Source: Saccharomycopsis fibuligera x Saccharomycopsis cf. fibuligera (lineage: Eukaryota; Ascomycota; Saccharomycetes; Ascoideales; Saccharomycopsidaceae). From it: a stretch of DNA of 64,000 bases. The stretch's first letter is position 1. Each line of letters opens with the position of its first letter. A program made the translations under genes and the position numbers. Positions 1 through 10,292 of the stretch are shown piece after piece. The notes beneath the pieces were generated by a model. The model had not been told where the DNA came from, ran no database searches, and was given only the letters and a program-made list of their open reading frames with translations. The stretch spans positions 1,165,501 through 1,229,500 of the forward strand of contig CP012809.1 in NCBI GenBank assembly GCA_001936135.1, in the 5' to 3' direction.

Positions 1-383
1 CTTGCTCCACCCTTTGCTTCTTCTTCTTTGGGTTATTCAAGCGCTCTTCTATCATTGTGTCTGTCAATTCGTAGATATCCTTTTCCTTGACCCAGCTATA
101 TTCTCCGGACGGTACGTATAATATAGGAATGGTAGCTTTATCTTTTCTAGACCTGATCACTGCTGGTGGGATGAATTCATATTTGGCGACCTAAATTGAA
201 CTTGTTAGTAACGATGTTAATCAGAAAAATTGAAAAAAGCAGCTGGCAAATAACAACCCCAAAATCTCAAATACTCACAAATCCTGGCCATGGAGGATAA
301 CTTGTCATTTTAGCTAAAACAAGCTGGCCTGGCCTAAAATTTTGACCGTAAAATCTATCAGTAATCAATTTCTTGCTAACCAT
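1..383 (-). CDS. PWWP-domain chromatin protein (C-terminus beyond window)
   Basis: Two exons on the minus strand: 383-279 (35 codons, ATG at 383-381) and 190 to the window edge. The 88-bp intron (278-191) has donor GTGAGT, branch TACTAAC at 204-210 and acceptor TAG. The joined protein reads through YPPWPGF into VAKYEFIPP, a classic PWWP core (here PPWP), followed by a strand ending in YSWVKEKDIYEL, then a basic KKKK stretch. PWWP domains bind methylated H3K36 nucleosomes. The budding-yeast protein with an N-terminal PWWP is Ioc4 of the ISW1b remodeller, and fission yeast has Pdp proteins. With only about 98 residues visible I cannot choose between them. The intron splits the PWWP domain itself. 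Confidence 0.8.
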
Positions 384-1173
384 TGTGTGTGATGTTGCGT
401 GTATTTAAATGAAGCGTTTGTTTATTTTTGTTTGCTATGTAGTATTGCTTATTGATAATGAACAGATTCTGATATTTTTATTGATGTGGTTGCGTATACT
501 GAACTCAAGACAAAAACTTTGATATGAAATTTGCTGTAATTATTTATGGATCTTTAATGGTCTGGGGTGGGCGGTGGTTGAGAGGAGGTATTAAACACGC
601 AAGTGGGTGAGTTGGAAGCGCTCGGAAGAGCCACGACTGGGAGACGGCGAGAGTGAGGGAATTGAGGTTGATGGAGTTTATTGAGAACGAGTCCAGGAAC
701 AGGAGCAGAAGCAGAAAGAAGAAAGAAGAAAGAAAGAAAAAAAAAAGTAGAAAGCGCTGCAAAATATTAGAAGACGAAAAACGAACTTCGATGTTTATTT
801 ACGCCGTGAGCAACCGTACGCACGTGAGACGGACGGCTGCTAGCTTATACACTTTGAGTAGTTACGGCACAATGACCAGCTACAATAAAAACACTGTTAC
901 AGACAACACGCACAACAGCGCGTTCCTCTTGTATCTATGTTACAAACTAAAACAAAGGGCTTTTTGAAGATAATGGCGAAAGAAAAGAAAATGGAGGAAA
1001 ACTGTTAGAAAAAGTAGTAAAGTGACAAAGTAATTGATAGAAATATTGATTAGAAGTTACATCCGGTGGATCAGACATTCTCAGTGAGAGAGTGTAATGT
1101 GTGCATAGAGGTAGATCCAATAGTTTATAGTACGCTGATTGAAAAATAATGATGAATAAATAGAGGTAGCAAA
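384..1173. other. intergenic, promoter of the PWWP gene and 3' region of RPB5
   Basis: No convincing gene. Short open frames on both strands are low-complexity (purine-rich around 690-760) and lack conserved features. A GCACGTGA E-box lies near 819-826. The rest is AT-rich spacer. Confidence 0.6.
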
Positions 1174-1962
1174 TCACAAACATATTCTGTAACTGGCGTA
1201 TCTACCAGCGGTTTCAGATCTTCTTATAATCTTAACAACTTGACCTCTTTTCAACCCCAAGTACTTGGCCACTGGATCCTCTCTTTGAATTCTTGGAAGC
1301 TGACTCTCTTTCAATCTGTATCTTTTCAACAACTCTTTCTTTTCGTCGGTGGATAATCGTAGATGCTTTGGCACCAATTCATGTTGTGTAATGTTGACCA
1401 CCAAGTCACTTTCTTGGAAAATTTCAATGCTGGCTGGCTGCACGGTTGGCACCAACTTGTGAGCAGATGGCGAGATGGCCTTTTGGTAGATGAAAATACC
1501 AGTAGAAAAGTTCTTCTCACTGATGTGCAAACAGAAATTTTTCATGGTTTTGATACCCACGGATAACTCATCGCAGAATTCAACCCATAATGGGCCGAGG
1601 TCTGGGTATTTTTCTAACGCTTCAGCGGTTGGAGTGGCTTGAAAACACATAAGTTTTCTTTGTGGCTGGCCCATGGCATCGCAAATCTTGGATTTGAATT
1701 CGTCGAGAGACATTTCAAGCTCGTCTTGAGTAATGTAGTAGCCCTAAATGGATGTTAGTATTTACTAACTATTCTGGGGCAATGCCCATAATAATTCCCT
1801 TTTTAACAGAGCAAAGCAAAATGCCCCTAATATGAAAAGGAGAATCTCGATGTCTCAATAATCCCAAGTCTAAAAACAATTACATACTCTGTCTCTAACC
1901 ATTTCTTTGACGGTTCTAAAAGTTCTCCATAAACGAGAAGTTACTCTATCTGAATCTTCCAT
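1174..1962 (-). CDS. RPB5: RNA polymerase I/II/III common subunit Rpb5 (ABC27)
   Basis: Subunit shared by all three nuclear RNA polymerases, sitting in the lower jaw. Exon 1 is 1962-1888 (25 codons, [13 protein letters not shown]... to VRDR) and exon 2 is 1743-1174. The 144-bp intron has donor GTATGT at 1887, branch TACTAAC at 1754-1760 and acceptor TTTAG. The spliced protein is 214 residues, against 215 in Saccharomyces cerevisiae, and is nearly collinear with it. It has the N-terminal jaw domain ([20 protein letters not shown]) and the highly conserved C-terminal assembly domain ([50 protein letters not shown]). Without exon 1 a 179-residue frame beginning MSLDEF would be annotated wrongly. 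The next gene upstream is a tRNA 315 bp away. Confidence 0.97.
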
Positions 1963-2277
1963 TTTTGATTGATATTATATTATATTGTATTCTATTGTAT
2001 GATAATGTCTCGTATTAAGAAAAAAAAAGGATACGACTGAAAGATTCCCAAAATATCTCCTAGCTCCCTAGTGATCCAGCAATATCAAGTATAATTTAGA
2101 TAATTCAAGATGACAAGCCTATCCGTTAATAGCTCTATCAGTTCATCACCTCTGAAATTTTTTTTTTCTGCTGTTATTTTTTTTTCTGTGTTTTTTCTTG
2201 CAATAAAACATTTACCCGGAAGACCTTTGCTGCAGATTTCAGCCATTCGCCAACGACATAAAAACTGACACCGAAGT

Positions 2278-2361
2278 GGACGGTTGGCCGAGCGGTCTAA
2301 GGCGACAGACTTAAGATCTGTTGGGTTTTCACCCGCGCGAGTTCGAATCTCGCATCGTTCA
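2278..2361 (+). tRNA. tRNA-Leu (anticodon UAA)
   Basis: An 84-nt class II tRNA. The acceptor stem GGACGGT pairs with ATCGTTC (two G-U pairs) with discriminator A at 2361. The D arm is GCC/GGC. The anticodon stem ACAGA/TCTGT encloses loop CTTAAGA, so the anticodon is TAA. There is a long variable arm (TGGGTTTTCACCC) and T arm GCGAG-TTCGAAT-CTCGC. The A-box (TGGCCGAGCGG) and B-box (AGTTCGAATCT) are intact. No intron is present. The long variable arm and A73 fit leucine. It decodes UUA, one of the leucine codons that remain leucine in CUG-Ser yeasts. It is not the clade's serine tRNA(CAG). Confidence 0.96.
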
Positions 2362-2935
2362 GTATTTTTTTACCCTTAATTGTACAGACCTAATCTGTTA
2401 GTAATAATTCGTGCTTTGTTCATTAACATCTTTGATGAAGAACGTCTATGGCTGTTTTTAATACAAGATACCTGATTTTTTATTTTCCTCTGATTCAGGT
2501 TGAAATTTTGAGGCTCGCGAGACTTAAATCTGCTCGGGATATGCATGTACAACGCATGCGGCGGCCTTGTGCGTTTCTTGTTTCTTTTTTAATTATAATT
2601 TGACTTTTTTATTTCTTTTGAAAATCGATTTCTTTTTTTCAACTCCATTCTGCAGAGTCTTCGGAAAAAGAGTATAAAATACAGATTTGGTCCAGGTTGA
2701 CGTGGTATAGTGGAAAACGAGTTTATAAATAAGACGACATAATATAAGAAGGAATTATAAATAAAAAAATATAACAACTTTATAAATACACAAAAAGAAA
2801 ACACACACACTACACTTTACATTGGTATTATAGTGGAGAAAATCAGAAGTAAGAAAAAGTAAGAAAGTTCATAAATATTCCATTGCACTTCATTTGCACC
2901 TATCGGATCATACGTACCCAGTTATTAGAACACAA
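2362..2935. other. intergenic between tRNA-Leu and EFM2
   Basis: No gene seen. AT-rich spacer with short CACA and AAAG runs close to the EFM2 start, probably its 5' leader. Confidence 0.5.
2365..2371 (+). terminator. RNA polymerase III terminator of tRNA-Leu
   Basis: A run of seven T residues begins four bases after the tRNA discriminator base, the usual Pol III stop. Confidence 0.85.
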
Positions 2936-4453
2936 ATGACAATGGAAGATTTTTTTGATCCGTTGGATCTATACACACCAACGCCCACAACACTTACCGA
3001 AGAAGATGAGGAAATAAGAGAGACTAATGCCAATGGCTTCGGAACTGCGGTTATGAAACCAACAGTGACTGAGTTGTCTTCCTGTACTACAGGAAAGAAT
3101 ACATCAAAAGATTTTGACAATGTCAGTAACGTTGTCGAGATAGAGTCTAAAATGGAGGCAATGGCAGAGGTGGAGACAGAGGAGCAAGAAGAGGAAGAAG
3201 AACAAGTGATACATATATTTGATCTCCCATACATTGCCCTGAAACCACCATCTTATGTTCTTTTATTCATATTGAAGCTTTTCGAGCCAGAAATACAGTA
3301 CAATTTCAACTCCAGTGGTGCATCGAGCGAAGGAGACTCAGAAGAAGAAGAAAATGACAATAACGATGACATTGATTTCAGTTTTTTCACAAATAAGGAC
3401 ATTTCTATCGATGAACTCTACCAATCTCTTGAGTGGTTCCAAATCAATGCACACACCAAGCTAGTGAACTTGAAAAGCTTGAAAAATATCTCTCAAGTAC
3501 GGTTTTTGAACTCATTTGAATTTTTCAACTACATTACCTCAATAGTATCTTGCAGCTTGTCATGGATTGATAAAGAATCAACTTTTAATACACCTCAAGA
3601 GATTAATCAAACAAAGGATAAAATATGGAAATTGGCTAGTTTGAGACTAGCAGAAAATTGTGGCCGTACTGCTCAACCTGAATTTACTAGGAGAATTGTG
3701 TTCAAAAGCGTACCACAAGCTGATTCAAGATTTAATGTTAAGTTGAAGGAACCATCTTTGACAGCAGATAATCTTGGATTGAAAACATGGGGTTCTTCAT
3801 TGATTCTTGCTGAAAGATTGTTGAAAAATTATGCTAAGAATGCGAAGTCTGATATTAAGCAAAATTATCTTCGGAAACCAATATTGGAGCTTGGAGCAGG
3901 AACCGGTTTAGTGGGAATCATGGCTGGCCTTCTAGAAAAACATTGCTTACTTGAATCATCTCAAGAAACAGCAAAAGACTCCACAGATTCAACTTTCGCA
4001 TTTGACCAACAAATTTATTTAACAGATTTACCAGAAATTACTGAAAATTTGCAGAATAACGTCAGTTTGAACAATCTTGACCAGGTTTGCAAAGTATTAA
4101 ACTTGGACTGGATGGAATCAAGTTCATTTGACCAAAAAATGAACTTTGTTAATGGTAACACAAACATTTTTAACACGGTTATTCTTTCAGATCCAGTTTA
4201 CTCGTCCAAACATCCATATCTTATAGTTAACATGATTAAAAAATATTTGAATTTGAAAAATTGTGGTACAGTGATCCTTGAGATTCCAGCAAGAGCCAAG
4301 TTTGAAGGCGATAGGGAGCTTTTGTGGAAATTGATAACCGAAGATCCTGTGCTTTCTCAGTTAGAAAAATTACAACACGAAGAAGAGGATGGCTATGACG
4401 ACTTTGGTAGACAGAAACTTATTTTCCAACAATGGAGATTCAAGAAGCTGTGA
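2936..4453 (+). CDS. EFM2: protein-lysine N-methyltransferase Efm2 (elongation factor 2)
   Basis: A seven-beta-strand SAM-dependent methyltransferase. The S. cerevisiae family member methylates translation elongation factor eEF2 in the cytosol. Signature segments match it closely: the N-terminal FFDPLDLYTP, LRLAENCGRTAQPEF, EPSLTADNLGLKTWGSS, the SAM-binding motif ILELGAGTGLVG (about residues 315-326), LTDLPEI, the post-I acidic segment LSDPVYSSKHPY and LEIPARAKFE. The protein is about 505 residues, longer than the roughly 420 in S. cerevisiae because of an acidic insert near residues 70-90 and an acidic N-terminal linker. The start is ATG 2936 or 2942: the family begins close to FDPLDLYTP, and the open frame upstream of 2936 has no ATG. 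Confidence 0.9.
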   Translation: MTMEDFFDPLDLYTPTPTTLTEEDEEIRETNANGFGTAVMKPTVTELSSCTTGKNTSKDFDNVSNVVEIESKMEAMAEVETEEQEEEEEQVIHIFDLPYIALKPPSYVLLFILKLFEPEIQYNFNSSGASSEGDSEEEENDNNDDIDFSFFTNKDISIDELYQSLEWFQINAHTKLVNLKSLKNISQVRFLNSFEFFNYITSIVSCSLSWIDKESTFNTPQEINQTKDKIWKLASLRLAENCGRTAQPEFTRRIVFKSVPQADSRFNVKLKEPSLTADNLGLKTWGSSLILAERLLKNYAKNAKSDIKQNYLRKPILELGAGTGLVGIMAGLLEKHCLLESSQETAKDSTDSTFAFDQQIYLTDLPEITENLQNNVSLNNLDQVCKVLNLDWMESSSFDQKMNFVNGNTNIFNTVILSDPVYSSKHPYLIVNMIKKYLNLKNCGTVILEIPARAKFEGDRELLWKLITEDPVLSQLEKLQHEEEDGYDDFGRQKLIFQQWRFKKL

Positions 4454-5575
4454 TATATGGCTAGGGAGTTTTAGTTTCAATTGCTCGCTAAATTTAATTT
4501 TGTTCTTCTTTTATTTACTCATACTATTTGTATATAATACTTTCAATGATTTGACTTAACTTTTTTGCATTCATCTTTTCTTCACTAAAATTATTTCAAA
4601 CGGGGAAATTTCACTCTATTGATGTTTTGGATACAGGTGTATGACAGTACAACACAACTTGAATGAGTGAGCACGAACAATAGTAGAAAACGTATAATGT
4701 TTTACAAGATATCAGGGCCCAGGATGCATATCTTCAACTATACATGCTGAAGTGTTAATTCTATGTAACTGATTCCGTCAAATTGGAAGAATTGCGATAT
4801 GCAATGCTCATCCAAGAAAAATCGCATAGCTGTATTCTTGAACACCAGTGGTTGTGCATAATGACTACTTTTAATTATGATTGCCCTTAAGTTTGGAATC
4901 CGTCAATGGTGACCAAGAAATACAATAATGTACGTTTTGTTTCCAAGCTTTTTAAGCCAGTTAAAAAGTGAATGTTTTTGAACAATGCATTTCCCCAGCG
5001 CGTTTTTGGATCGCAAGACAGCAGCATCCTTGTTGTCACAATACGGTGGATAATGAATTTGTTGTATGCGTGCCTTTTCTGCAATTGGCAATTTCCTTGG
5101 CTAAGTTACCCACATGAGCTAAACGGTGGTTACAAACACAAACTATTGTGACTAAAGAATATGTAACATGTAAGCAAATATTCGAAAATTTACACTTATA
5201 CCGTGCTGTAAGGTACGTAACTTAAAAGCCGACTATTGAAGAGCATAAGCTTATAGTTCACATTGAAAATCAGCAAATGCCAGGAGATGCGCTGAGCGAG
5301 GATGAGCTGCGCGAACATGCATGAATTAACGAGGACACGAAAATCGGCAAATTAATCCAAACAGTCCAAACAAATGAAAGAATTGATGAACCAATGTAAA
5401 AATGAATGAATAAACAACTTGCACATTGTTTACCTCAAAATTATGACACCCAGTAATAAATAGTCAAAATTGTCTTTTCAAAAACTGGCAACCATTCTTC
5501 TTTTGCAACCGTTTTCTTCTTCTTTGAACTCAACTATCTTTCATTTGCAATATTTGCATCAGTTGTATATACAGG
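4454..5575. other. intergenic, 3' of EFM2 and promoter of the aspartyl protease
   Basis: 1.1 kb without a supportable gene. Two overlapping short minus-strand frames near 4,890-5,090 show no family resemblance. A T-rich leader with TTTGCAATATTTGC lies just before the protease ATG. Confidence 0.55.
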
Positions 5576-6841
5576 ATGCACTTTTTCTGCTTTTCTATAT
5601 TAGCCTCGCTTGCTTCATTGACTCCATATAGTGTTGCGGCCCCTGCCAAAACAGAAAAATTTCAGGTGAACAGTGCCCCATTCAAACTCGATTTCAATGT
5701 GCTTAGACTCAACTCTAGTGCTTTGAGTGGCTTCCATAAGCATAAGCCTAATTGGTCTAATAGAAAGACTTCTTCATCTGTTTATAATGATGATGGTTTA
5801 AATTTGGTGTTACAAAATGAATATGCGTTATACTTGACTGATCTTGAGGTAGGAACTCCTGGTCAAAAATTGCAAGTTAATATTGATACTGGATCATCAG
5901 ACTTGTGGTTGCCTGCGGAGGGAACATACAGCGACAGTGGCACTTTTAGGAATAATGCATCATCAAGTTATGAAAAAATCAATAGTGGTTTCAAAATAAG
6001 TTATGGTGATGGAACTTTTGCTTATGGAGATTGGGCCACCGATAGCATCACCATCGGTGGTTCAGAAGTTAAAAATGTCACATTTGGCTACGCTACTCAA
6101 CAATCTGCCAACCAAGCCATATTGGGAGTGGGATTCAGGGACAATGAAGCTTCAGCATATCAAGATTCAAATGCTTTCACTTACGATAATTTTCCAATCC
6201 AGTTAAAACAGCAGGGCATAATCAATAAAGTCGCATACTCATTGTATTTGAACTCGTTAGAAGCACAGGCTGGGTCTATTTTGTTTGGAGCCATTGACCA
6301 TGCCAAATTTGACGGTGAATTAAAAACTTTCGATGTCGTCGACATTGACAACTACGGTGAAAAGACTGACAAGCCAATAGCATTTTTTGTGAACTTGGAT
6401 GGCATTACACAAAGTAATGGCACCACTAACAATGTAGCTAACCAAAGCTACCCAGCGTTACTAGATTCTGGTACCACATTAATATATGCTCCTCAAACTA
6501 TTGCTAGAGAAATTGGACTGAAATATGGAAAATTTTCAGTAAGCGCTGGTGGTTACCTTGTTGACTGTGACACTAAGGGCAATGATTTTGTGTTTAAGTT
6601 TGAAGGTGTATCTATTACAGTGCCATTCAATTATTTGTTGTTCCACACTAATGGTGAAGCTAACCAGCAATTTAGCAATCAGTGCCTTTTTGGGGTGTTG
6701 CCTTCTCCTTCGAATATCTATATCCTCGGTGATGCATTCTTGAGGTCTGCTTATGTTTACTATGATTTAGAAGATGGAAAAGTTGGAATCGCTCAGGCAA
6801 AGTACACTAATGAGACTGATATTGAGGTTATCGATGTATAG
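5576..6841 (+). CDS. secreted aspartyl protease (SAP/yapsin family)
   Basis: A pepsin-fold protease, 421 residues. The N-terminal signal peptide (MHFFCFSILASLASL..., likely cut after SVAA) is followed by a short pro-segment and the mature domain. Catalytic aspartates are D104 in NIDTGSSDLW and D297 in ALLDSGTTL. The flap tyrosine is Y143 in SYGDG. The hydrophobic C-terminal lobe motif is IYILGDAFLRSAYVYYD. Two oddities show. The cysteine pair in the first lobe loop that most Candida SAPs carry is absent, leaving one probable disulfide (C331-C370). The pro/mature boundary has no clear KR Kex2 site (NRKTSS at about 62-67 is nearest). No GPI signal ends the protein, so it should be released. Several N-glycosylation sequons are present (NAS, NVT, NGT, NQS, NET). 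Confidence 0.92.
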   Translation: MHFFCFSILASLASLTPYSVAAPAKTEKFQVNSAPFKLDFNVLRLNSSALSGFHKHKPNWSNRKTSSSVYNDDGLNLVLQNEYALYLTDLEVGTPGQKLQVNIDTGSSDLWLPAEGTYSDSGTFRNNASSSYEKINSGFKISYGDGTFAYGDWATDSITIGGSEVKNVTFGYATQQSANQAILGVGFRDNEASAYQDSNAFTYDNFPIQLKQQGIINKVAYSLYLNSLEAQAGSILFGAIDHAKFDGELKTFDVVDIDNYGEKTDKPIAFFVNLDGITQSNGTTNNVANQSYPALLDSGTTLIYAPQTIAREIGLKYGKFSVSAGGYLVDCDTKGNDFVFKFEGVSITVPFNYLLFHTNGEANQQFSNQCLFGVLPSPSNIYILGDAFLRSAYVYYDLEDGKVGIAQAKYTNETDIEVIDV

Positions 6842-7353
6842 GATACCAACTGTTGGAACATGTTATACTATTAAGCGTAATTAAATTCTTAGCTATCCAT
6901 CGATACCCACTATAGCGTTTAATTCTGCCAACATATCAATTCGTTTTATATAATTTCTTCCAAATGCTTTTATATATATGTTTTCTTTCAACATTGTCAA
7001 TTGCGAACTAAATTTTTGAAGTAATTAAAATTCTAGAGACATGTTTACACCATTTTTGCTGGTAGAAAACATTTCATTAGTCATTTGTGATTTCTTGTCC
7101 GGGCTGGCCATCGATGTTCTCCTTGTATCTTTTATATATCGCTAAATACCATACTGGAGGTATATGCATTGGATGTCACATGAAAATCACGTTCACTTGT
7201 TAAAAACACGAAAAACGGAATCGCCTGAACTCCAAAACATTGAAGAGAAGGTTAAATTTAAATACAGCAAGCAGCCAGCGGTTGAGTCAAAGCTGTGTGA
7301 AGCTGGTGATAAAGACAACTATCTTCAGGATTATCGGGGAATAAATAAGCAAG
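6842..7353. other. intergenic, promoter/leader of SNF6-like gene
   Basis: No independent gene supported. A 74-codon frame opens with ATG at 7164 and stops at 7388, beyond the SNF6-like start at 7354. It resembles no known protein; if it lies in the leader it would be an overlapping upstream ORF. Confidence 0.5.
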
Positions 7354-8574
7354 ATGATGAAACCAAAAAAACAAGCGAGACAGTTTAAAGTGAGTAACCC
7401 AAGGTTGCAACAGCTTCAACAACAGCAGTTTCTCCAACAGCAGCAGCAGCAACAGCAGCAGCAGCAACAAGCAGCACAGCAGGGCAAGCGGATGTCCAAT
7501 GTGATAGCGGCACCGCAGCCTGTCAGCGCGATCCCCGTCCATGACGAAGTAGACGTGATGAACTTTAGACAGTCCACTGCGGCAAGGTTTGTTCAGAACC
7601 AGGAATTGCTTGAGATTGTGTTGGAGAAAAACGTTCCATTGAAGAATATTGTCCTGCCGAATCCTTATCCCGATGCTGGGTTATATAATCCAGATAGTCC
7701 ATTCAGTATATGGATTGGAAACTTGGAAAGGGTTAAAGAGTTGGTAGAAAACAACAAAAAAGAGATTGAAAAGTTGAAGCAAGAACAAAAGGAAGCAGAA
7801 ATAGAAAAGACTATGAATGGTGATAAAGGATATAACAAGAAGTTGCATGATCCACTATATGGCAAACGCATGGAGCTTATCAAAAGGTTAAAGAAAATAC
7901 ACGCTAGTAGCAATGGCTCAGAAAATGATACAGAAGACAAGCTTAACCAAATAGTGCAAGAGTACCATACTGCTTCGAAAGGAAAAAAGATGATACGTCA
8001 GACCAACTATGTTCAAAAAAGCCTACACAAACTTAAGCCAGATGACTATACGGAAGCCCCACCAGAGTGGTACGAGAAGCAACAGCAATTGAAGCTTGAG
8101 ATGGAGAAGAAACTTCAAGAAGAAGAATTACAACGCAAGTTACAAGAAAAAGAAGAGGAGCGCAAACGTCAACGGCAAAAAGAAGAAGAAGAGAAACTTA
8201 AGCAGCAACAACTACAGCAAGCACAGGCTCAAGCACAGGCTCAAGCCCAAGCTCAACAGCAAAACCAACAGCTACAGTCACCACAACATCAGCAAATACA
8301 AGTTCAAGCTCAGGGCCATCCTCAACCACAACTACCGCTACAACCACAACAGCCTGGTGGCATTGTTGCAGCACCATTACTTCAGCAGCCTGGAGCAGCC
8401 GATGCAATGGCTTTCAATTATGACCCAACAGCAATTTCCAATGAACTCAATTTGAGTAATAATGATGTCTTTAATGGTGATTTGCCTGGGTTCATGGATG
8501 ATGATGGGTTCGGTATTCATTCAACTTTGGACGACAATGACTTTTTAAGCCAAATTGACCACAGTATGGAGTAG
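7354..8574 (+). CDS. SNF6: SWI/SNF chromatin-remodelling subunit Snf6-like
   Basis: 406 residues. The N-terminus is basic (MMKPKKQARQFK) and followed by a polyglutamine tract at residues about 18-42. The most protein-like block is VHDEVDVMNFRQSTAARFVQ with the following helix. Its layout matches the S. cerevisiae Snf6 segment around HDESDTISFRSNLLKNF. A later block (DDYTEAPPEWYEKQ) lines up with the Snf6 EAPADYW region. The C-terminus is acidic/aromatic (DDDGFGIHSTLDDNDFL), again like Snf6. Between lie a charged coiled coil (about 125-290) and a Gln/Ala/Pro-rich tract (about 285-345). Snf6 is a fast-evolving subunit, so the call rests on order and spacing of weak motifs. The neighbours carry no functional hint. 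Confidence 0.6.
   Translation: MMKPKKQARQFKVSNPRLQQLQQQQFLQQQQQQQQQQQQAAQQGKRMSNVIAAPQPVSAIPVHDEVDVMNFRQSTAARFVQNQELLEIVLEKNVPLKNIVLPNPYPDAGLYNPDSPFSIWIGNLERVKELVENNKKEIEKLKQEQKEAEIEKTMNGDKGYNKKLHDPLYGKRMELIKRLKKIHASSNGSENDTEDKLNQIVQEYHTASKGKKMIRQTNYVQKSLHKLKPDDYTEAPPEWYEKQQQLKLEMEKKLQEEELQRKLQEKEEERKRQRQKEEEEKLKQQQLQQAQAQAQAQAQAQQQNQQLQSPQHQQIQVQAQGHPQPQLPLQPQQPGGIVAAPLLQQPGAADAMAFNYDPTAISNELNLSNNDVFNGDLPGFMDDDGFGIHSTLDDNDFLSQIDHSME
7436..7470 (+). repeat. CAG/CAA tract (polyglutamine) in SNF6-like gene
   Basis: Almost pure CAG/CAA triplets encoding about twelve consecutive glutamines; expected to vary in length between strains. Confidence 0.85.
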
Positions 8575-8915
8575 GGGGTGTTTACTTGTTTGTGGTTCTT
8601 AGTTTTATTATTATTTTTATTTCTCTTTAGATTTGTGTAATATTGATGTACTAATAGTGTTTTTTGGAGTGTGTTTTTTGTAATTTATATACATCAACTG
8701 ATTTGTAGATTGAAGTGTAGATATGAATCTGCGTGCAATTAGCTGTTTTCAGGGGTGCGCGGAGTGTCACAGTCGTTTATCGCTGCTTTGGCCAAAGGAG
8801 AAGATCCTAACAAAAATGGACGGCTACAGCCAGCAGGTTGACATTGATGTTTAGTGGGAACAAGAAACTATCTAATACTATTAATATTTCCAACAAAACC
8901 CACACAATAACAACA
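8575..8915. other. intergenic between SNF6-like and EMC2
   Basis: No gene seen. The in-frame stretch just upstream of the EMC2 ATG (8838-8915) opens with TTG, not ATG, and is not conserved-looking, so it is treated as leader. Confidence 0.55.
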
Positions 8916-9998
8916 ATGACAGATCAAGTCAATCAAAGACTTCTCAAACTCCACAGCTCGGGGCTCTATAATGCTTTAACTCCAGAACAAGCCTTATCCT
9001 TATTCCACGAGACCAAAGCTTACTTGAACACCGCATTTCAAAACGTGTTGCTCGACAGCAGCAAAGAGCTTTATGATTTAGCTGAACTTCAATTTTACCT
9101 AGCTCTTATCACGCATCACGATACTGAGGCAAAACTTATGCTTGATCGGTTAACTGACAAGTTTGGTCATTACACCAAGTCTCAGCGAATTGCCATTTTA
9201 AGATCGGTGTACCTTGAAGCTACTACCCTTCCGCAACCATTAGGCAATGATAAAAAAGATAATGGCAGCAATAATAACGATAGCACAAATGGCTACCAGG
9301 AAGCAGCCAAATTTTTGGAAACGTTGCCGCAATTCGGTAAGAGAATTGATGTTATTAGAAGAAGAACCTACCTTACCAGCAAACTCACACCAGGAAGTGG
9401 CAGCGGTTCCGCAGGCGCCAATGCCGCTGCTGCTGCTGCTAACGAATACGTCAAAGACTTGCTTTCTTATCTTGATGTGAAACCGAGCGACAATCAAGCA
9501 TGGTATGAACTTAGTGAAGTATATTTAAAACTTGGTAATTATCAGCAATCCATATATAGTCTTCAGCAAATCTTGCTTAACGTGCCGTTTGCTTACAATG
9601 TGCACTATAAGCTTGCAACAGTTTATCAGTCATACGCATTCAAGACATTGTTTGATTTTTCCAGCACTAACAATAATACTAAAAAAGATTCTTTCAATTA
9701 TAATAGTGCCACAATTGAGAGGTTTTATACCTATTATACTTTGGCAATTAAACATTTTTTGAAAAGTGTGGAACTATCTGAAAGCTATTACAAGAGCTGG
9801 GCGGGGGTGTTTGTGTTGACTAAACCGTTAAAGTTCAAGAATAAAAACTTGTTGACCAAATTTGAAGAAAACGGGAAAACGGAAGAATACAAGAAGCTTA
9901 ACAAACTAGCAGAAAATAAGTTGAAAGAGATTGTTGAGAAGAATTGGGTCAATGAGGAAAATAAGCAGTTAATAGAGAAAGTATTGGCTACGGAGTAG
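8916..9998 (+). CDS. EMC2: ER membrane protein complex subunit 2 (TPR protein)
   Basis: A cytosolic TPR scaffold of the ER membrane protein complex, which inserts tail-anchored and multi-pass membrane proteins. 360 residues. Family-typical segments are SGLYNALTPEQALSLF at the N-terminus, DLAELQFYLALITHHDTEAKLMLDRL, RRRTYLTSKL and the TPR core YLDVKPSDNQAWYELSEVYL through IYSLQQILLNVPFAYNVHYKLATVYQ. A low-complexity Gly/Ser/Ala insert (about residues 165-180) separates the first and second TPR blocks, which makes the protein longer than the 292-residue S. cerevisiae form. Start choice: ATG 8916 (MTDQVNQRLL); upstream in-frame sequence has no ATG. It is convergent with PRE1. Confidence 0.9.
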   Translation: MTDQVNQRLLKLHSSGLYNALTPEQALSLFHETKAYLNTAFQNVLLDSSKELYDLAELQFYLALITHHDTEAKLMLDRLTDKFGHYTKSQRIAILRSVYLEATTLPQPLGNDKKDNGSNNNDSTNGYQEAAKFLETLPQFGKRIDVIRRRTYLTSKLTPGSGSGSAGANAAAAAANEYVKDLLSYLDVKPSDNQAWYELSEVYLKLGNYQQSIYSLQQILLNVPFAYNVHYKLATVYQSYAFKTLFDFSSTNNNTKKDSFNYNSATIERFYTYYTLAIKHFLKSVELSESYYKSWAGVFVLTKPLKFKNKNLLTKFEENGKTEEYKKLNKLAENKLKEIVEKNWVNEENKQLIEKVLATE

Positions 9999-10292
9999 GA
10001 GTGAAAATAGTAGTTGTTAGTTGCAGAATTTTCTACTGATGATATGAATGCAAATATTATACACGTTCAGTTTGACTTTGTTTTTTATATTACCTCGTTG
10101 TTGTAGAAAGAAAAAAAAATAAAAAATATGCTCGATTACAATCGTAAAATAGCCAGTAGCAAAAAGTAACAAATAAAAGGAAAAAAAAAAAAAAAAACAA
10201 TACAGATAGAACAAAAAATATTTCGCATTCAATAATTGAAAATTATACATCATCATTCAGCCATACATTTACTCACTATCGCGCTCACACTC

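Noticed and set aside
2000-2277. LTR fragment beside the tRNA gene
   Set aside because: tRNA genes are common insertion sites, but I saw no TG...CA-bounded repeat or target duplication.
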